A DNA stretch of 64,000 nt from positions 55,904 to 119,903 of the forward strand of contig CAZUXT010000007.1 in NCBI GenBank assembly GCA_964624145.1. The letters run 5' to 3'. This document shows positions 34,032-43,072 of this stretch, in pieces (positions within the stretch are counted from its first letter, which is position 1; the number at the start of each line of letters is the position of its first letter). Source of the stretch: WJMT01 sp964624145. Lineage in GTDB: Bacteria > Acidobacteriota > Aminicenantia > Aminicenantales > Aminicenantaceae. Both the position numbers and the translations under genes were made by a program. The notes beneath the pieces were generated by a model that was not told where the DNA came from, searched no databases, and saw only the letters and a list, made by a program, of their open reading frames with translations.

Positions 34032-34712
34032 ATGAGTAAACTCATTGCGGTTGTGGAAGATGAGCCTGATATAGCTGAACTTATCAGCATTCATTTAAAA
34101 AAAGCCCTGTATGAAGTGAAAGCCTTTTTATCGGGAAATAAATTTTATGCATCTTTACCGCATAAAAAACCTGATCTTATCATACTGGACCTGCTTCTCC
34201 CTGATATAGACGGGCTTGAAATATGCAAAGATTTAAAAAACAGGCGGGAAACAAAGGAAATTCCCATTATCATGCTCACAGCCAAAGGCGAGGAAATAGA
34301 TAAGGTCCTGGGGCTTGAACTGGGAGCCGATGATTATATGACCAAACCTTTTTCCCCCAGAGAGCTTGTAGCCCGGGTCAAAGCTGTGTTAAGACGCTCT
34401 GAGCAGATTCAGAAATCTGTGGAAATAAAGGCAGGGGATGACATCTCCATAGATAAAGCCAAACATGAAGTCCGCATGAAAGGTGAAAAAATAGATCTAA
34501 CCACAACGGAATTCAAGATACTCGAGCTGCTAGCTTCAAAAAAAGGATGGGTGTTTTCCAGAGAGAAAATATTGGATTATTTATGGGGGAGAGAAAAAGC
34601 CGTTCTGGACCGCACCGTTGATGTCCATATACGGCATCTGAGAAAAAAATTAGGAAAGCAGGGCGCATTGATTAAAAATATTAGAGGAGTAGGCTATAAG
34701 CTGGATACATGA
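34032..34712 (+). CDS. OmpR/PhoB-family response regulator
   Basis: Transcription factor of a two-component system. The receiver domain has acidic pair VVEDEPD, phospho-acceptor Asp in LIILDLLLPDIDG and the conserved lysine in DDYMTKPFSPREL. The C-terminal winged helix shows LTTTEFKILELLASKKGWVF, DRTVDVHIRHLRKKLG and IRGVGYKLD, typical of OmpR/PhoB. At 226 residues it is complete. Its stop overlaps the histidine kinase start by four bases. Targets are not shown; the neighbouring LiaF-like gene makes envelope stress likely, while phosphate control (PhoB) is an alternative without pst genes here. Confidence 0.93.
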   Translation: MSKLIAVVEDEPDIAELISIHLKKALYEVKAFLSGNKFYASLPHKKPDLIILDLLLPDIDGLEICKDLKNRRETKEIPIIMLTAKGEEIDKVLGLELGADDYMTKPFSPRELVARVKAVLRRSEQIQKSVEIKAGDDISIDKAKHEVRMKGEKIDLTTTEFKILELLASKKGWVFSREKILDYLWGREKAVLDRTVDVHIRHLRKKLGKQGALIKNIRGVGYKLDT

Positions 34713-36430
34713 AAAAGACCTTTTTATTGAGAATATTCGGGGGATATGCACTCATTGTACTGGCATTGGGCCTTTTGGTCCTTGTTTTCTCCCATGCTTT
34801 TGAAAAAAAATTTCACCTGAAGACTTTGGCTCAGGAACTTGAAGACCTGGGCACCACCATACAGCCCGAGGTCATCAGGTTATATGAAGGAGAAAATTTC
34901 GGTCAGTTGGATTCCTATGTCAAAGATTTGGGAGAAAAAATAAACACCAGAATCACTGTCATAGATCTTAAGGGAACAGTACTCGCTGATTCGGACAAAA
35001 ATCCGAAGGAAATGGAGAACCACAGATACAGACCTGAAATTATACGGGCTTATTCCGGGAAAACAGGGAAATCTGTCCGATTCAGCAGAACTGTGAAGGA
35101 AAAAATGCTGTATATAGGGATTCCCCTGACCATCAAGGGGGAAATATCAGGTGTGCTCCGTCTCAGTCTTTATTTTGAAGAAATAAACTTCTGGTTTTCA
35201 AACCTCCGCAGAAACATTGCCCTCATTGTATTATCCCTGATAATACTCTCTCTGTTTGCTTCTTATGTGCTCTCCCGAAACATATCAAAGCCCATACGGA
35301 AATTAAGAGACGCTGCCCAGAAAACAGCTTCCGGAGAAATGAATGTCCAGGTTCTCATAAAAGAAAAAGGAGAGCTGAGGGAACTTGCCGAGAGTTTTAA
35401 CTCCATGACAGAGCGTTTGAGCCAATTGTTTGACGATCTCAATGCCCAGAAAGAACAGCTCATGTGCATTCTTCAGACTATGGAAGAGGGGCTCGTAACA
35501 CTGGATAATACAGGGAAGATTATCTTCTGTAACGACCGTTTTAAATCCATCATAAAAAACAGCAGCCCGGAGGGGCAGTTTTACTGGGAGTTTATTCGGA
35601 TATCGGAATTTAAAAACATTTTTGCAAGGTCAAAAAAGGAACACAAAACCCAGATCGAGGAGATAGTCCTTGATGAAAAAGTCTTTCTGTGCAGCGCCAA
35701 CTATCTGGAGACGAGAAATGAGATTGTGATAACCTTTCATGAAATCACAACGGAAAAAAACCTGGAGAAAATAAAAAAAGATTTTGTCGTCAATATATCC
35801 CATGAGCTGAGAACTCCGCTCACGTCCATAAAGGGATATCTGGAAACCATAGAAGGACTGGATGAGACGCAGAAGAAGTATCTTGATACGGCCAAACGCA
35901 ATACAGAAAGGCTCATCAGCATAGTAAAGGACCTGCTTTTGATTTCTGAAATAGAATCCGATGAATTCAAAATCAAAAAACAAAATGTGAACATAGAAGA
36001 CCTTCTCCTAAGAGTCATGAAAATCTTTAAGCCCTCTGTGGAACAAAAAAAGCTGAAGCTCGAAATCGACCTAGAAAAGAATATGCCTGCGATCAAAGGA
36101 GACCCTTTTAAGCTGGAGCAGGTGTTCATAAACCTTATCGACAATGCTGTGAAATACACTGAAGAAGGGAACATACGGATTCGCGCAAAAAAAACGAACT
36201 CGAACATTGATATCTCCGTTAAAGATACAGGAATAGGAATTCCCGAACAGGATATGCCGCGCATATTTGAAAGATTTTATGTGGTGGATAAATCCCGTTC
36301 CAAGACTGTAGGAGGCACAGGGCTTGGGCTTTCCATTGTGAAACATATCACTCATTTACATAAAGGAACAATCAAGGTTGAAAGTAAACCAGGGCAGGGA
36401 ACAGCCTTTTACATTAGTCTGCCTGTATAA
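34709..36430 (+). CDS. Sensor histidine kinase (PhoR/VicK-like)
   Basis: A 573-residue membrane kinase. Order of parts: TM1 (residues 8-28), a roughly 130-residue extracytoplasmic sensor region of the Cache/dCache-like type, TM2 (about 165-188), a HAMP linker (SRNISKPIRKLRDAAQKTAS), a PAS domain (CILQTMEEGLVTLDNTGKI), the HisKA dimerisation box with phospho-histidine in NISHELRTPLTSIKG, and an HATPase domain with N box NLIDNAVKYTEEG, G1 DTGIGIPEQDMPRIFERF and G2 GGTGLGLSIVKH. It is translationally coupled to the upstream response regulator. Confidence 0.93.
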   Translation: MKKTFLLRIFGGYALIVLALGLLVLVFSHAFEKKFHLKTLAQELEDLGTTIQPEVIRLYEGENFGQLDSYVKDLGEKINTRITVIDLKGTVLADSDKNPKEMENHRYRPEIIRAYSGKTGKSVRFSRTVKEKMLYIGIPLTIKGEISGVLRLSLYFEEINFWFSNLRRNIALIVLSLIILSLFASYVLSRNISKPIRKLRDAAQKTASGEMNVQVLIKEKGELRELAESFNSMTERLSQLFDDLNAQKEQLMCILQTMEEGLVTLDNTGKIIFCNDRFKSIIKNSSPEGQFYWEFIRISEFKNIFARSKKEHKTQIEEIVLDEKVFLCSANYLETRNEIVITFHEITTEKNLEKIKKDFVVNISHELRTPLTSIKGYLETIEGLDETQKKYLDTAKRNTERLISIVKDLLLISEIESDEFKIKKQNVNIEDLLLRVMKIFKPSVEQKKLKLEIDLEKNMPAIKGDPFKLEQVFINLIDNAVKYTEEGNIRIRAKKTNSNIDISVKDTGIGIPEQDMPRIFERFYVVDKSRSKTVGGTGLGLSIVKHITHLHKGTIKVESKPGQGTAFYISLPV

Positions 36431-36451
36431 ATCTGTGCAAAGGTTTTTAAA

Positions 36452-37762
36452 ATGAAAAAATTCAACATATTTTTTCTTGTTTTATTTGCGGTTATGAACC
36501 TCTTTTTCTGCTCGAGTAATGAGCACGCATTGAACCCGCAAAAAGTGAAACCCGGGATCGAAGTCTTTTTGGAAAAACATACTGATCTCGTCAAGGGTAA
36601 AAAAGCAGGATTGGTTACAAATCCTACAGGGGTGGATTCACATTTAAAAACAGATATAGAACTTCTTAAAAGCCATCCGGACGTCAATCTTACAGCTCTT
36701 TACGGTCCTGAGCACGGAGTGAGAGGGAACACCCAGGCCGGAGAATATGTTCCCTTTTACATGGATGATATCTATCAACTTCCGGTATTCAGCCTTTACG
36801 GCCAGACTATGAAACCGGAGGAAGGCATGCTCAATAAAATAGATGAGTACATGCGCTCCTTTGATACTTCTGATATAGGAAAGGCCCCGGAAAAAGAAAT
36901 GGTCTCAAAACTGGATGTCATGATATTCGATATACAGGACATCGGTACCAGAATATACACATATATCGCTACCATGGCTTTGTGCATGCAGGCCTGTGCT
37001 GAAAACAACATAGAATTTATTGTTCTGGACCGTCCGAATCCTATAAACGGCATCCATCTGGAAGGCCCTGTGCTGGAGTATCCTGAAGTCAGTTCGTTTG
37101 TGGGACTCTATCCTATTCCTGTGAGACACGGAATGACCGTGGGAGAATTGGCTCTTCTTTTCAATGATGCTTTTTTAGAAAAAAAAGCATCTCTTACCGT
37201 GATCTCCATGCAGGGATGGAAAAGAGACATGTGGTATGATGAGACGTTCCTGCCTTGGGTGATTCCATCCCCTAATATGCCCACTCTCAATACAGCCGCT
37301 GTCTATCCCGGTCAGGTCTATCTGGAGGGAACAAATGTTTCTGAGGGGAGGGGAACCACAAAACCTTTTGAGCTCTTCGGGGCTCCGTGGATAGAGGCAA
37401 AAAGCCTTACGGATTCTCTCAATTCCCTAGGGCTTCCGGGAGTTGGATTTAGAGAAACATGGTTCAAGCCGGTCATATCAAAATACAAAGAGGAGACCTG
37501 CGGCGGCTGTCAGATCCATATCACAGACAGAGATGCATTCAAGCCTTTTGAATGCACTCTTTTCATTATCAAAGCCATAATGGATGAATATCCCAGGCAT
37601 TTTAAATTCCATGAAGAATATTTTGATACAATAATGGGAACAGATAAAATACGAAGGGCGTTGATTGAGGGAGCCTCAGTCAGGGAAATCACAGATTCCT
37701 ATTATGAGGAACTCTCTCTGTTTAAAGAACAAAGAAAGAAATATCTTCTTTATTCTCCGTGA
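36452..37762 (+). CDS. NamZ-like exo-beta-N-acetylmuramidase (DUF1343), lipoprotein
   Basis: A 436-residue protein of the DUF1343 family, whose characterised member NamZ of Bacillus subtilis removes terminal MurNAc from peptidoglycan fragments. Family signatures are KAGLVTNPTGVD, LTALYGPEHGVRGN, VPVYSLYG-like LPVFSLYGQTMKP, FDIQDIGTRIYTYIATM, VLDRPNPI and GTNVSEGRGTTKPFELFGAPW. The N-terminus has a lipoprotein signal with Cys after NLFF (residue 20). Twenty-one bases separate it from the histidine kinase, so it may belong to that operon and serve cell-wall turnover or recycling. Confidence 0.9.
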   Translation: MKKFNIFFLVLFAVMNLFFCSSNEHALNPQKVKPGIEVFLEKHTDLVKGKKAGLVTNPTGVDSHLKTDIELLKSHPDVNLTALYGPEHGVRGNTQAGEYVPFYMDDIYQLPVFSLYGQTMKPEEGMLNKIDEYMRSFDTSDIGKAPEKEMVSKLDVMIFDIQDIGTRIYTYIATMALCMQACAENNIEFIVLDRPNPINGIHLEGPVLEYPEVSSFVGLYPIPVRHGMTVGELALLFNDAFLEKKASLTVISMQGWKRDMWYDETFLPWVIPSPNMPTLNTAAVYPGQVYLEGTNVSEGRGTTKPFELFGAPWIEAKSLTDSLNSLGLPGVGFRETWFKPVISKYKEETCGGCQIHITDRDAFKPFECTLFIIKAIMDEYPRHFKFHEEYFDTIMGTDKIRRALIEGASVREITDSYYEELSLFKEQRKKYLLYSP

Positions 37763-38503
37763 TTACCTCAGATCTCTTATACGCACTTCAATCTCTTCGA
37801 CGTCTTTGAGAAGGTCCACTAATTCTTGGGGATTCGTATTCCCGTAGTGATAAGGATAAAGGATTTTCGGCATAAAGGCTTTGGCTGCATCAGCCACCAT
37901 CTCCGGAGTCATAGTGTAGGGAAGGTTCATAGGCAGAAAAGCGATGTCAATGTTTTCCAGAGATTTCATCTCCGGGGTGTTTTCCGTATCCCCTGCAATA
38001 TACACTTTCTTGTCACCCAGCTCCAGAACATATCCGTTTCCTTCACCTTTGATATGATAGGGGATGCCTCCGCTTCTGAGGTGCTTGATATTGTAGGCGG
38101 GTACAGCTTTGATGTGGATTCCTCTGACCTCTGTTTCATCCCCGTTTCCCATCACAGTCCCTTTTTCGAACTGCTCCCTGCATATTTCAGTCAGAATCAC
38201 ATCGGTTTCTTCCGTGCAAATCATATTTAGAACATTAAGATCTAAATGATCCCCGTGATGGTGAGTGATAAGAACAAGGTCAGCTTTTGGCAGAGTGCTG
38301 TAATCAGCATATTGGCCTACAGGATCAATATGGATTACCATACCGTTAAATTCAAACATCAGAGTTCCGTGCTCGATAAAAGTCATTTTGAGTTCGCCTT
38401 CTGAAGTCTGGATGACATCCTGCTCAAAATCCTGACCTGCATGAAGCCCCGGTATATACAAAAGCAAAATAATCATGGTAAAAAGTGCGGGCTTAGACAT
38501 CAT
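37763..38503 (-). CDS. Exported metallo-beta-lactamase-fold hydrolase (UPF0173-like)
   Basis: A 246-residue hydrolase with a signal peptide (MIILLLYIPGLHAG) and the metallo-beta-lactamase motif HHHGDHLDLNV. Further metal ligands are in KVYIAGDTENTPEM (Asp) and YPYHYG (His near the C-terminus). The arrangement resembles UPF0173/YtkL-like and other MBL-fold metal-dependent hydrolases. No specific substrate can be read. It abuts NamZ convergently (stop codons side by side). Confidence 0.86.
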   Translation of the reverse strand: MMSKPALFTMIILLLYIPGLHAGQDFEQDVIQTSEGELKMTFIEHGTLMFEFNGMVIHIDPVGQYADYSTLPKADLVLITHHHGDHLDLNVLNMICTEETDVILTEICREQFEKGTVMGNGDETEVRGIHIKAVPAYNIKHLRSGGIPYHIKGEGNGYVLELGDKKVYIAGDTENTPEMKSLENIDIAFLPMNLPYTMTPEMVADAAKAFMPKILYPYHYGNTNPQELVDLLKDVEEIEVRIRDLR

Positions 38504-38736
38504 ATCCTCCTTTTATTTCTATAAGATAGACTCTCATATTTTAAAGAAAACCCGTGAGCCTTTCAAGATAAAACGCAAAAGGAAAATCACAATATTAGCT
38601 TGAACTAAAGAAAAGTATTTAAACATTCATATGATCCATTTGCACAAAAATTCCCAAAGTTGCCAGAGAAAAGAAATTTTGCTGCGGCGGGGGAGGGGGG
38701 CAGGCGGTCGTTCTTTAGAGGAGGCCGGGTAAAATC

Positions 38737-39900
38737 CTATTTTTTTTGTATCTCAGCTATTTCTCTCACAGCTTGAACCGCTGTCTCAATATGCTGTTCC
38801 GTATTAAATGGGCCGATGCCGAAACGGACTGCCCCGTGAATATCCAGAGTGTTGATCTGTTCATGGACCAAAGGAGCGCAGTGAAGGCCTGTTCTGCAGG
38901 CTATGTTGTAGTCCACATCAAGCATGGTTCCTGTGTTGAGGGCTTCGAAACCTTTTATGTTAAAAGGAAGGATGGCAATGTGATTTTTCAAGTCATCCTG
39001 GCAGTACATGGTCACGCCATCTATGTCCTTAATACCGTCTCTGAGAAGCCGTGTGAGCTTCATCTCACGCTGGTGTATGTTGTCCAGACCTTTGTCGAGC
39101 ACCCATTTTAAGCCCGCATGAAGCCCGGCCACCCCCACGGTATTCATGGTCCCATATTCCAAACGGTACGGGTATTCATAAAGATGGGTTTTGACGGCCG
39201 AACGCACTCCTGTTCCTCCGGCTCGAGTATGCCTGATTTCAATCCCTTCTCTCACATACAGCCCACCGATACCTGTGGGCCCGAGAAGGGATTTATGTCC
39301 TGTAAAGGCCACCACGTCGACATTCAAATCCTTTATATCCACAGGGATTTTTCCTGCGGACTGGGAAGAATCTATGGCAAATGGGATCCCTGCTTCCCTG
39401 CAGTGTCTTCCGATTTCTTTGACAGGCTGTATGGTGCCAATAACATTTGAAGCATGGTTTACCACGACAAGTTTCGTGTTTTTCTTGAATTTCTTCGGAA
39501 AATCATCAGGGTCAACAAATCCGTTTTTATCAAAAGGGATATAATCGACCTCCACTCCATTGAATTTCCATAGATGATAGAGAGGCCTTAACACCGAATT
39601 GTGCTCTATGGTGGTCGTGATCGCATGATCTCCTTTCTGGAGCATTCCGGAAATGATCAGATTCAATGCATCTGTCGAATTATATGTAAAACACAGCCGG
39701 TTCGGATCGTCTCCGTTAAAAAATTGGGTCAAAAGTTTTCGTGTCCCCTCAACGATCTCTCCTGCCTCTATACAAAGGTCATATCCTGATCGACCGGGAT
39801 TGACACCGAAATTGCGATAAAAATTATCCATAAAGGTGTAGACTTCATCCGGTTTGGGGAAAGATGTAGATCCGTTATCCAGATAGATGATTTCGTGCAT
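38737..39900 (-). CDS. Cysteine desulfurase-like class V aminotransferase
   Basis: A 387-residue PLP enzyme of the NifS/SufS-like group. MHEIIYLDNGSTSFPKPDEV is the typical start, the PLP lysine is in AFTGHKSLLGPTGIGGLYV, and a cysteine lies in CRTGLHCAPLVHEQ at the place of the desulfurase catalytic cysteine. The latter resembles the 'selenocysteine lyase/cysteine desulfurase' annotation (Group II, SufS-like; TIGR01977). It stands alone between two gene-free spacers and has no Suf partners nearby. Its relation to the other cysteine desulfurase (11097-12245) is division of labour or different acceptor; I cannot tell which. Confidence 0.86.
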   Translation of the reverse strand: MHEIIYLDNGSTSFPKPDEVYTFMDNFYRNFGVNPGRSGYDLCIEAGEIVEGTRKLLTQFFNGDDPNRLCFTYNSTDALNLIISGMLQKGDHAITTTIEHNSVLRPLYHLWKFNGVEVDYIPFDKNGFVDPDDFPKKFKKNTKLVVVNHASNVIGTIQPVKEIGRHCREAGIPFAIDSSQSAGKIPVDIKDLNVDVVAFTGHKSLLGPTGIGGLYVREGIEIRHTRAGGTGVRSAVKTHLYEYPYRLEYGTMNTVGVAGLHAGLKWVLDKGLDNIHQREMKLTRLLRDGIKDIDGVTMYCQDDLKNHIAILPFNIKGFEALNTGTMLDVDYNIACRTGLHCAPLVHEQINTLDIHGAVRFGIGPFNTEQHIETAVQAVREIAEIQKK

Positions 39901-40012
39901 TTATGATCTCCTGATAATGATATAAAAAATGATTATTATGGATCATGCAAAATAAACCCAATCTAATAAACTACACTTAACTTGAATTCAAATCAACATT
40001 TTTTAACATAAA

Positions 40013-40042
40013 TTGACATGAGTCGGTAATATGCATTAAAAT
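40013..40042 (+). promoter_or_regulatory. Sigma70-type promoter of the D-aminoacylase gene
   Basis: TTGACA (40013-40018), an 18-base spacer and TAAAAT (40037-40042). A strong Shine-Dalgarno TAAGGAGG at 40061-40068 precedes the ATG at 40074. Confidence 0.5.
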
Positions 40043-40073
40043 TTATAAATTCTTAATATTTAAGGAGGTTAGA

Positions 40074-41684
40074 ATGGCTGGAAAAGCCATTTTTAGATTT
40101 ATAAATATATGTGCCCTTTTATATCTATTTATTCCTGCAAATCAGGGGCTGTCTCAAACTCCTTATCATATCATAATAAAAAACGGAACCATTATAGACG
40201 GTTCGGGCAGTCCTCCGTTCATGGCTGACATCGGCATATCAGGAAAAAAGATTGCTTTTATAGGCTCTATTGAAGAATCTGAAGGAGATATCATAATTGA
40301 CGCACAGGGCCTTATCGTTACACCCGGATTTATTGATGTCCATACACACTGTGATAGGGGAATATCAGGGACGCCTACAGTGGATAACTACATCCTTCAA
40401 GGAGTCACCACTGTTATCGGGGGTAACTGCGGAGGCCATGAATTTCCCTTGAAAGAGCTTTTTGAGACCCTGGAAGCTAAAGGCATATCCGTTAATTTTG
40501 GTTCTCTTATAGGTCACAACACCATACGAAGAAAGGTTATGAACTACCGTATGGATAAACCTTCTGCCGAAGAATTTAAGGAAATGAAAGAGCTGATAAA
40601 GGAGGAGATGAAGGCCGGTGCTATTGGTTTTTCCACCGGTCTGGCCTATATTCCGGGAACTTATTCTGATACAGAGGAACTGGTTGAACTGGCTTCTGCT
40701 GTCAAACCTTTTGCAGGGATCTATGCCACCCATTTGAGAGACCAGGGAGAACACATCACCCAGGCCATAGAAGAAGCCATAAAAGTCGGAGAAATGAATG
40801 ATATTCCGGTTCAAATTTCCCATATCAAACTTTCTAACGACAGTGTCTGGGGAAAAACAGAAATGATAACAGAGCCTGTTGAAAGAGCCCAGCAGAAGGG
40901 GATTGAAGTGTATTTGGACCAGTATCCTTACACAGCCACCAGCTCCGGATTTGCCAGCAGTTTTCCATCCTGGGCTTTTGAAGGAGGAACAAAAAAATTC
41001 CTGGAAAGGCTCAACAACAAAGACATCCGCAGCAAAATAAAAAAGCACATCATTCAGGGGCGTTTGAGCTCCACAAAAGGAATCAACAAGCTTGAGACGA
41101 TTTATATAGCCACATACAGAAAAAATCCTGAATATCAGGGGAAAAATCTCAGTGAAATTCTGACCATGCAGGACAAAGAGCCCAATATTGACAACGGAGT
41201 TGAATTGATCATTGATATTCAGAAAAACGGAGGCGCTCAAGGTGTATTTTTTCAGATGGATGAAAAGGATGTTGAATATCTCATGAAACTTCCCTATACC
41301 CTGCATGCTTCAGACGGAGAAGTGCAAATAAAGGGAAAAGGGGTTCCGCATCCCAGAAACTACGGGACCTTTCCCAGGGTTATAGGTTTTTATGTCAAAG
41401 AAAAAAAAGTGATCACCCTTGAGGATGCGGTTCGAAAGATGACTTCTCTTCCGGCAAAAGCATTCCGATTGAAAAACAGAGGGAAGATCCAGAAGGGGAT
41501 GTTTGCGGACATCGCTATTTTTGATTATGAAGGATTTAGGGACAGGGCCACTTTTTCTGACCCTCATCAGTACAGCCAGGGACTTGAATATGTGATCGTT
41601 AACGGGAAGATTTCCGTTAAAGATTGTAAATTAACCGGCACCTATTCAGGCATGGTCATTTATGGTCCCGGAAAAGGAGAATAG
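40074..41684 (+). CDS. Exported N-acyl-D-amino-acid deacylase (D-aminoacylase)
   Basis: Amidohydrolase-superfamily enzyme that removes acyl groups from N-acyl-D-amino acids. The 536-residue protein starts with a signal peptide (ICALLYLFIPANQGLSQ) and has IIIKNGTIIDGSGSPPF, the metal motif GFIDVHTHCD (HxH), GGNCGGHEFPL, a Lys/Glu bridging region and late HASDGEVQIKGKG with the conserved SDG, then the R-P-T-x-like HPRNYGTFPRVIG. The C-terminal LKNRGKIQKGMFADIAIFD is the usual metallohydrolase ending. It would act on D-amino-acid-containing peptides, such as peptidoglycan products. The cupin gene follows five bases after its stop. Confidence 0.9.
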   Translation: MAGKAIFRFINICALLYLFIPANQGLSQTPYHIIIKNGTIIDGSGSPPFMADIGISGKKIAFIGSIEESEGDIIIDAQGLIVTPGFIDVHTHCDRGISGTPTVDNYILQGVTTVIGGNCGGHEFPLKELFETLEAKGISVNFGSLIGHNTIRRKVMNYRMDKPSAEEFKEMKELIKEEMKAGAIGFSTGLAYIPGTYSDTEELVELASAVKPFAGIYATHLRDQGEHITQAIEEAIKVGEMNDIPVQISHIKLSNDSVWGKTEMITEPVERAQQKGIEVYLDQYPYTATSSGFASSFPSWAFEGGTKKFLERLNNKDIRSKIKKHIIQGRLSSTKGINKLETIYIATYRKNPEYQGKNLSEILTMQDKEPNIDNGVELIIDIQKNGGAQGVFFQMDEKDVEYLMKLPYTLHASDGEVQIKGKGVPHPRNYGTFPRVIGFYVKEKKVITLEDAVRKMTSLPAKAFRLKNRGKIQKGMFADIAIFDYEGFRDRATFSDPHQYSQGLEYVIVNGKISVKDCKLTGTYSGMVIYGPGKGE

Positions 41685-41688
41685 GTTG

Positions 41689-42039
41689 ATGGTCATAAAA
41701 AAAGACGAAGATATAAAACCCAACCGCTTGGAGGACGATAATCTGAGTGATGTGCAAAAAAAAGTTTTGATAGGGCCCGATGACGGGTCCAACAATATTG
41801 TTATGAGGCGGTTCACTGTTGCTCCCGGAGGATTCACGCCTCATCATACCCATGACTTTGAACACCTTGTCCGAATAGAAAACGGGAAGGGAGTTGTTAT
41901 CCAGGATTCAGGAAAAGAAGTGATCGTGACCAAGGGAGACAATCTTTTTATCAACAACAATGAAAAACATCAATTCAGAAATCCCTATGATAAGCCGCTT
42001 GAGTTTCTCTGTATAATACTCAATCAGGGTATTGATTAA
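41689..42039 (+). CDS. Small cupin-domain protein
   Basis: A 116-residue single-domain cupin. The metal-binding first motif is visible as GGFTPHHTHDFEHLVRIENGKG (parts GGFTPHHTHDFEH and IENGKG) and the second as GDNLFINNNEKHQFRNP. I used the ATG at 41689 because AAGGAGAATAGG precedes it; a longer frame overlapping the deacylase lacks a site. Cupins of this size are metal enzymes or small-molecule sensors, so no function is given. It is transcribed with the upstream D-aminoacylase, at a gap of four bases. Confidence 0.85.
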   Translation: MVIKKDEDIKPNRLEDDNLSDVQKKVLIGPDDGSNNIVMRRFTVAPGGFTPHHTHDFEHLVRIENGKGVVIQDSGKEVIVTKGDNLFINNNEKHQFRNPYDKPLEFLCIILNQGID

Positions 42040-42071
42040 TTTCATTATAATCGTTTTTAGGACACACTATT

Positions 42072-43055
42072 ATGAAAAAAAGACTAAACAAAGCCATTGA
42101 ATTCCTACTGGCCAGAGGAAATCTTCCTATCCTGTATTGGTTAAAAAAGGATATTCTCGAGGTTCCCGTGGACAGGGAATACAAGAATCTAAAAAAATAT
42201 GCCGCAAGAATACGGATTATCAATGACCAAAGGCCAAACGGAGGATGGTGTCAAAAAAAATACGAAGATCATCCGAAGTGGGAAAAAACTCATTATTTTA
42301 TTGAGACCCTGCGAAATTCATTAAAACTCTATGATTACGGATGCAATGGGAGAAATAGGGAAATTAAAAAAACAGCGGAATTCTTTTTCTCAACCCAGAG
42401 CAAGGAAGGCGATCTCAGAGGAGTTTTTCCTAATGAATACGCCCCCAATTATCATGCTTTATCGTTGGAAATGCTGTGCCGGTTTGGTATGGAAGAGAAC
42501 AAAAATGTTCAGAAAGGATTCAAGTGGTTGATAAAAAACAGGCAGGATGACGGGGGGTGGGCTATCCCTTATCAGACAATAAGCGAAACAGAGTTCAAAA
42601 AACGCTATGATCAAAATTCAGACAAAAAATTACCCCCAATAAAAGCAAATAAATCCAAACCGTATTCTCATGCTGTCACCGGGCTAGTCCTGAGGGCCCT
42701 TACAGCTTCCCAAAACTGGATAAACCGGAAGTACACAAAAATTGCGGCTGAACTGGTATTGAAAAGATTTCATAAAAAAGACAAATACAAAGAGAGAGAA
42801 AGTGCTATTTACTGGAAAGAACTATCTTATCCTTTTTGGTCCACAAATATACTCAGCATTCTAGACTCGCTTTCAAAACTGAACTATACGACCGAACAGA
42901 AGAGAATTAAAAATTCTCTGGAATGGTTGTTGAGGACTCAGTTTCCTCAGGGATTTTGGAAAGCAGGTTATAAAGGAGCTGAAATAGAGGACCATTTATG
43001 GGTGACCTTATCTGTATTAAGGGTGTTCAAAAGATTCGGACTTATAGAAAGTTAA
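42072..43055 (+). CDS. Alpha/alpha-toroid protein (squalene-hopene-cyclase/prenyltransferase-like repeats)
   Basis: A 327-residue cytoplasmic protein built of QW-like helical repeats: NGGWCQKKYEDHPKWEKTHY, FFFSTQSKEGDLRGVFPNEY, FKWLIKNRQDDGGWAIPYQT and LEWLLRTQFPQGFWKAGYKG. Terpene cyclases and prenyltransferases share this toroid, but the protein is half their length and lacks a recognisable DxDD or metal site. Similar short 'prenyltransferase/squalene oxidase repeat' proteins are hypothetical. The 3' end overlaps a long upstream frame of folK, whose true ATG lies 18 bases downstream. The repeats are clear; the function is not. Confidence 0.8.
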   Translation: MKKRLNKAIEFLLARGNLPILYWLKKDILEVPVDREYKNLKKYAARIRIINDQRPNGGWCQKKYEDHPKWEKTHYFIETLRNSLKLYDYGCNGRNREIKKTAEFFFSTQSKEGDLRGVFPNEYAPNYHALSLEMLCRFGMEENKNVQKGFKWLIKNRQDDGGWAIPYQTISETEFKKRYDQNSDKKLPPIKANKSKPYSHAVTGLVLRALTASQNWINRKYTKIAAELVLKRFHKKDKYKERESAIYWKELSYPFWSTNILSILDSLSKLNYTTEQKRIKNSLEWLLRTQFPQGFWKAGYKGAEIEDHLWVTLSVLRVFKRFGLIES

Positions 43056-43072
43056 CCTTTAAGAACAGTGAG

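Noticed and set aside
38670..38730. The GC-rich stretch (GGCGGGGGAGGGGGG) in the spacer before the desulfurase-like gene
   Set aside because: It is a short purine run; it could form a G-quadruplex, but there are not enough evenly spaced G-runs to argue for it.
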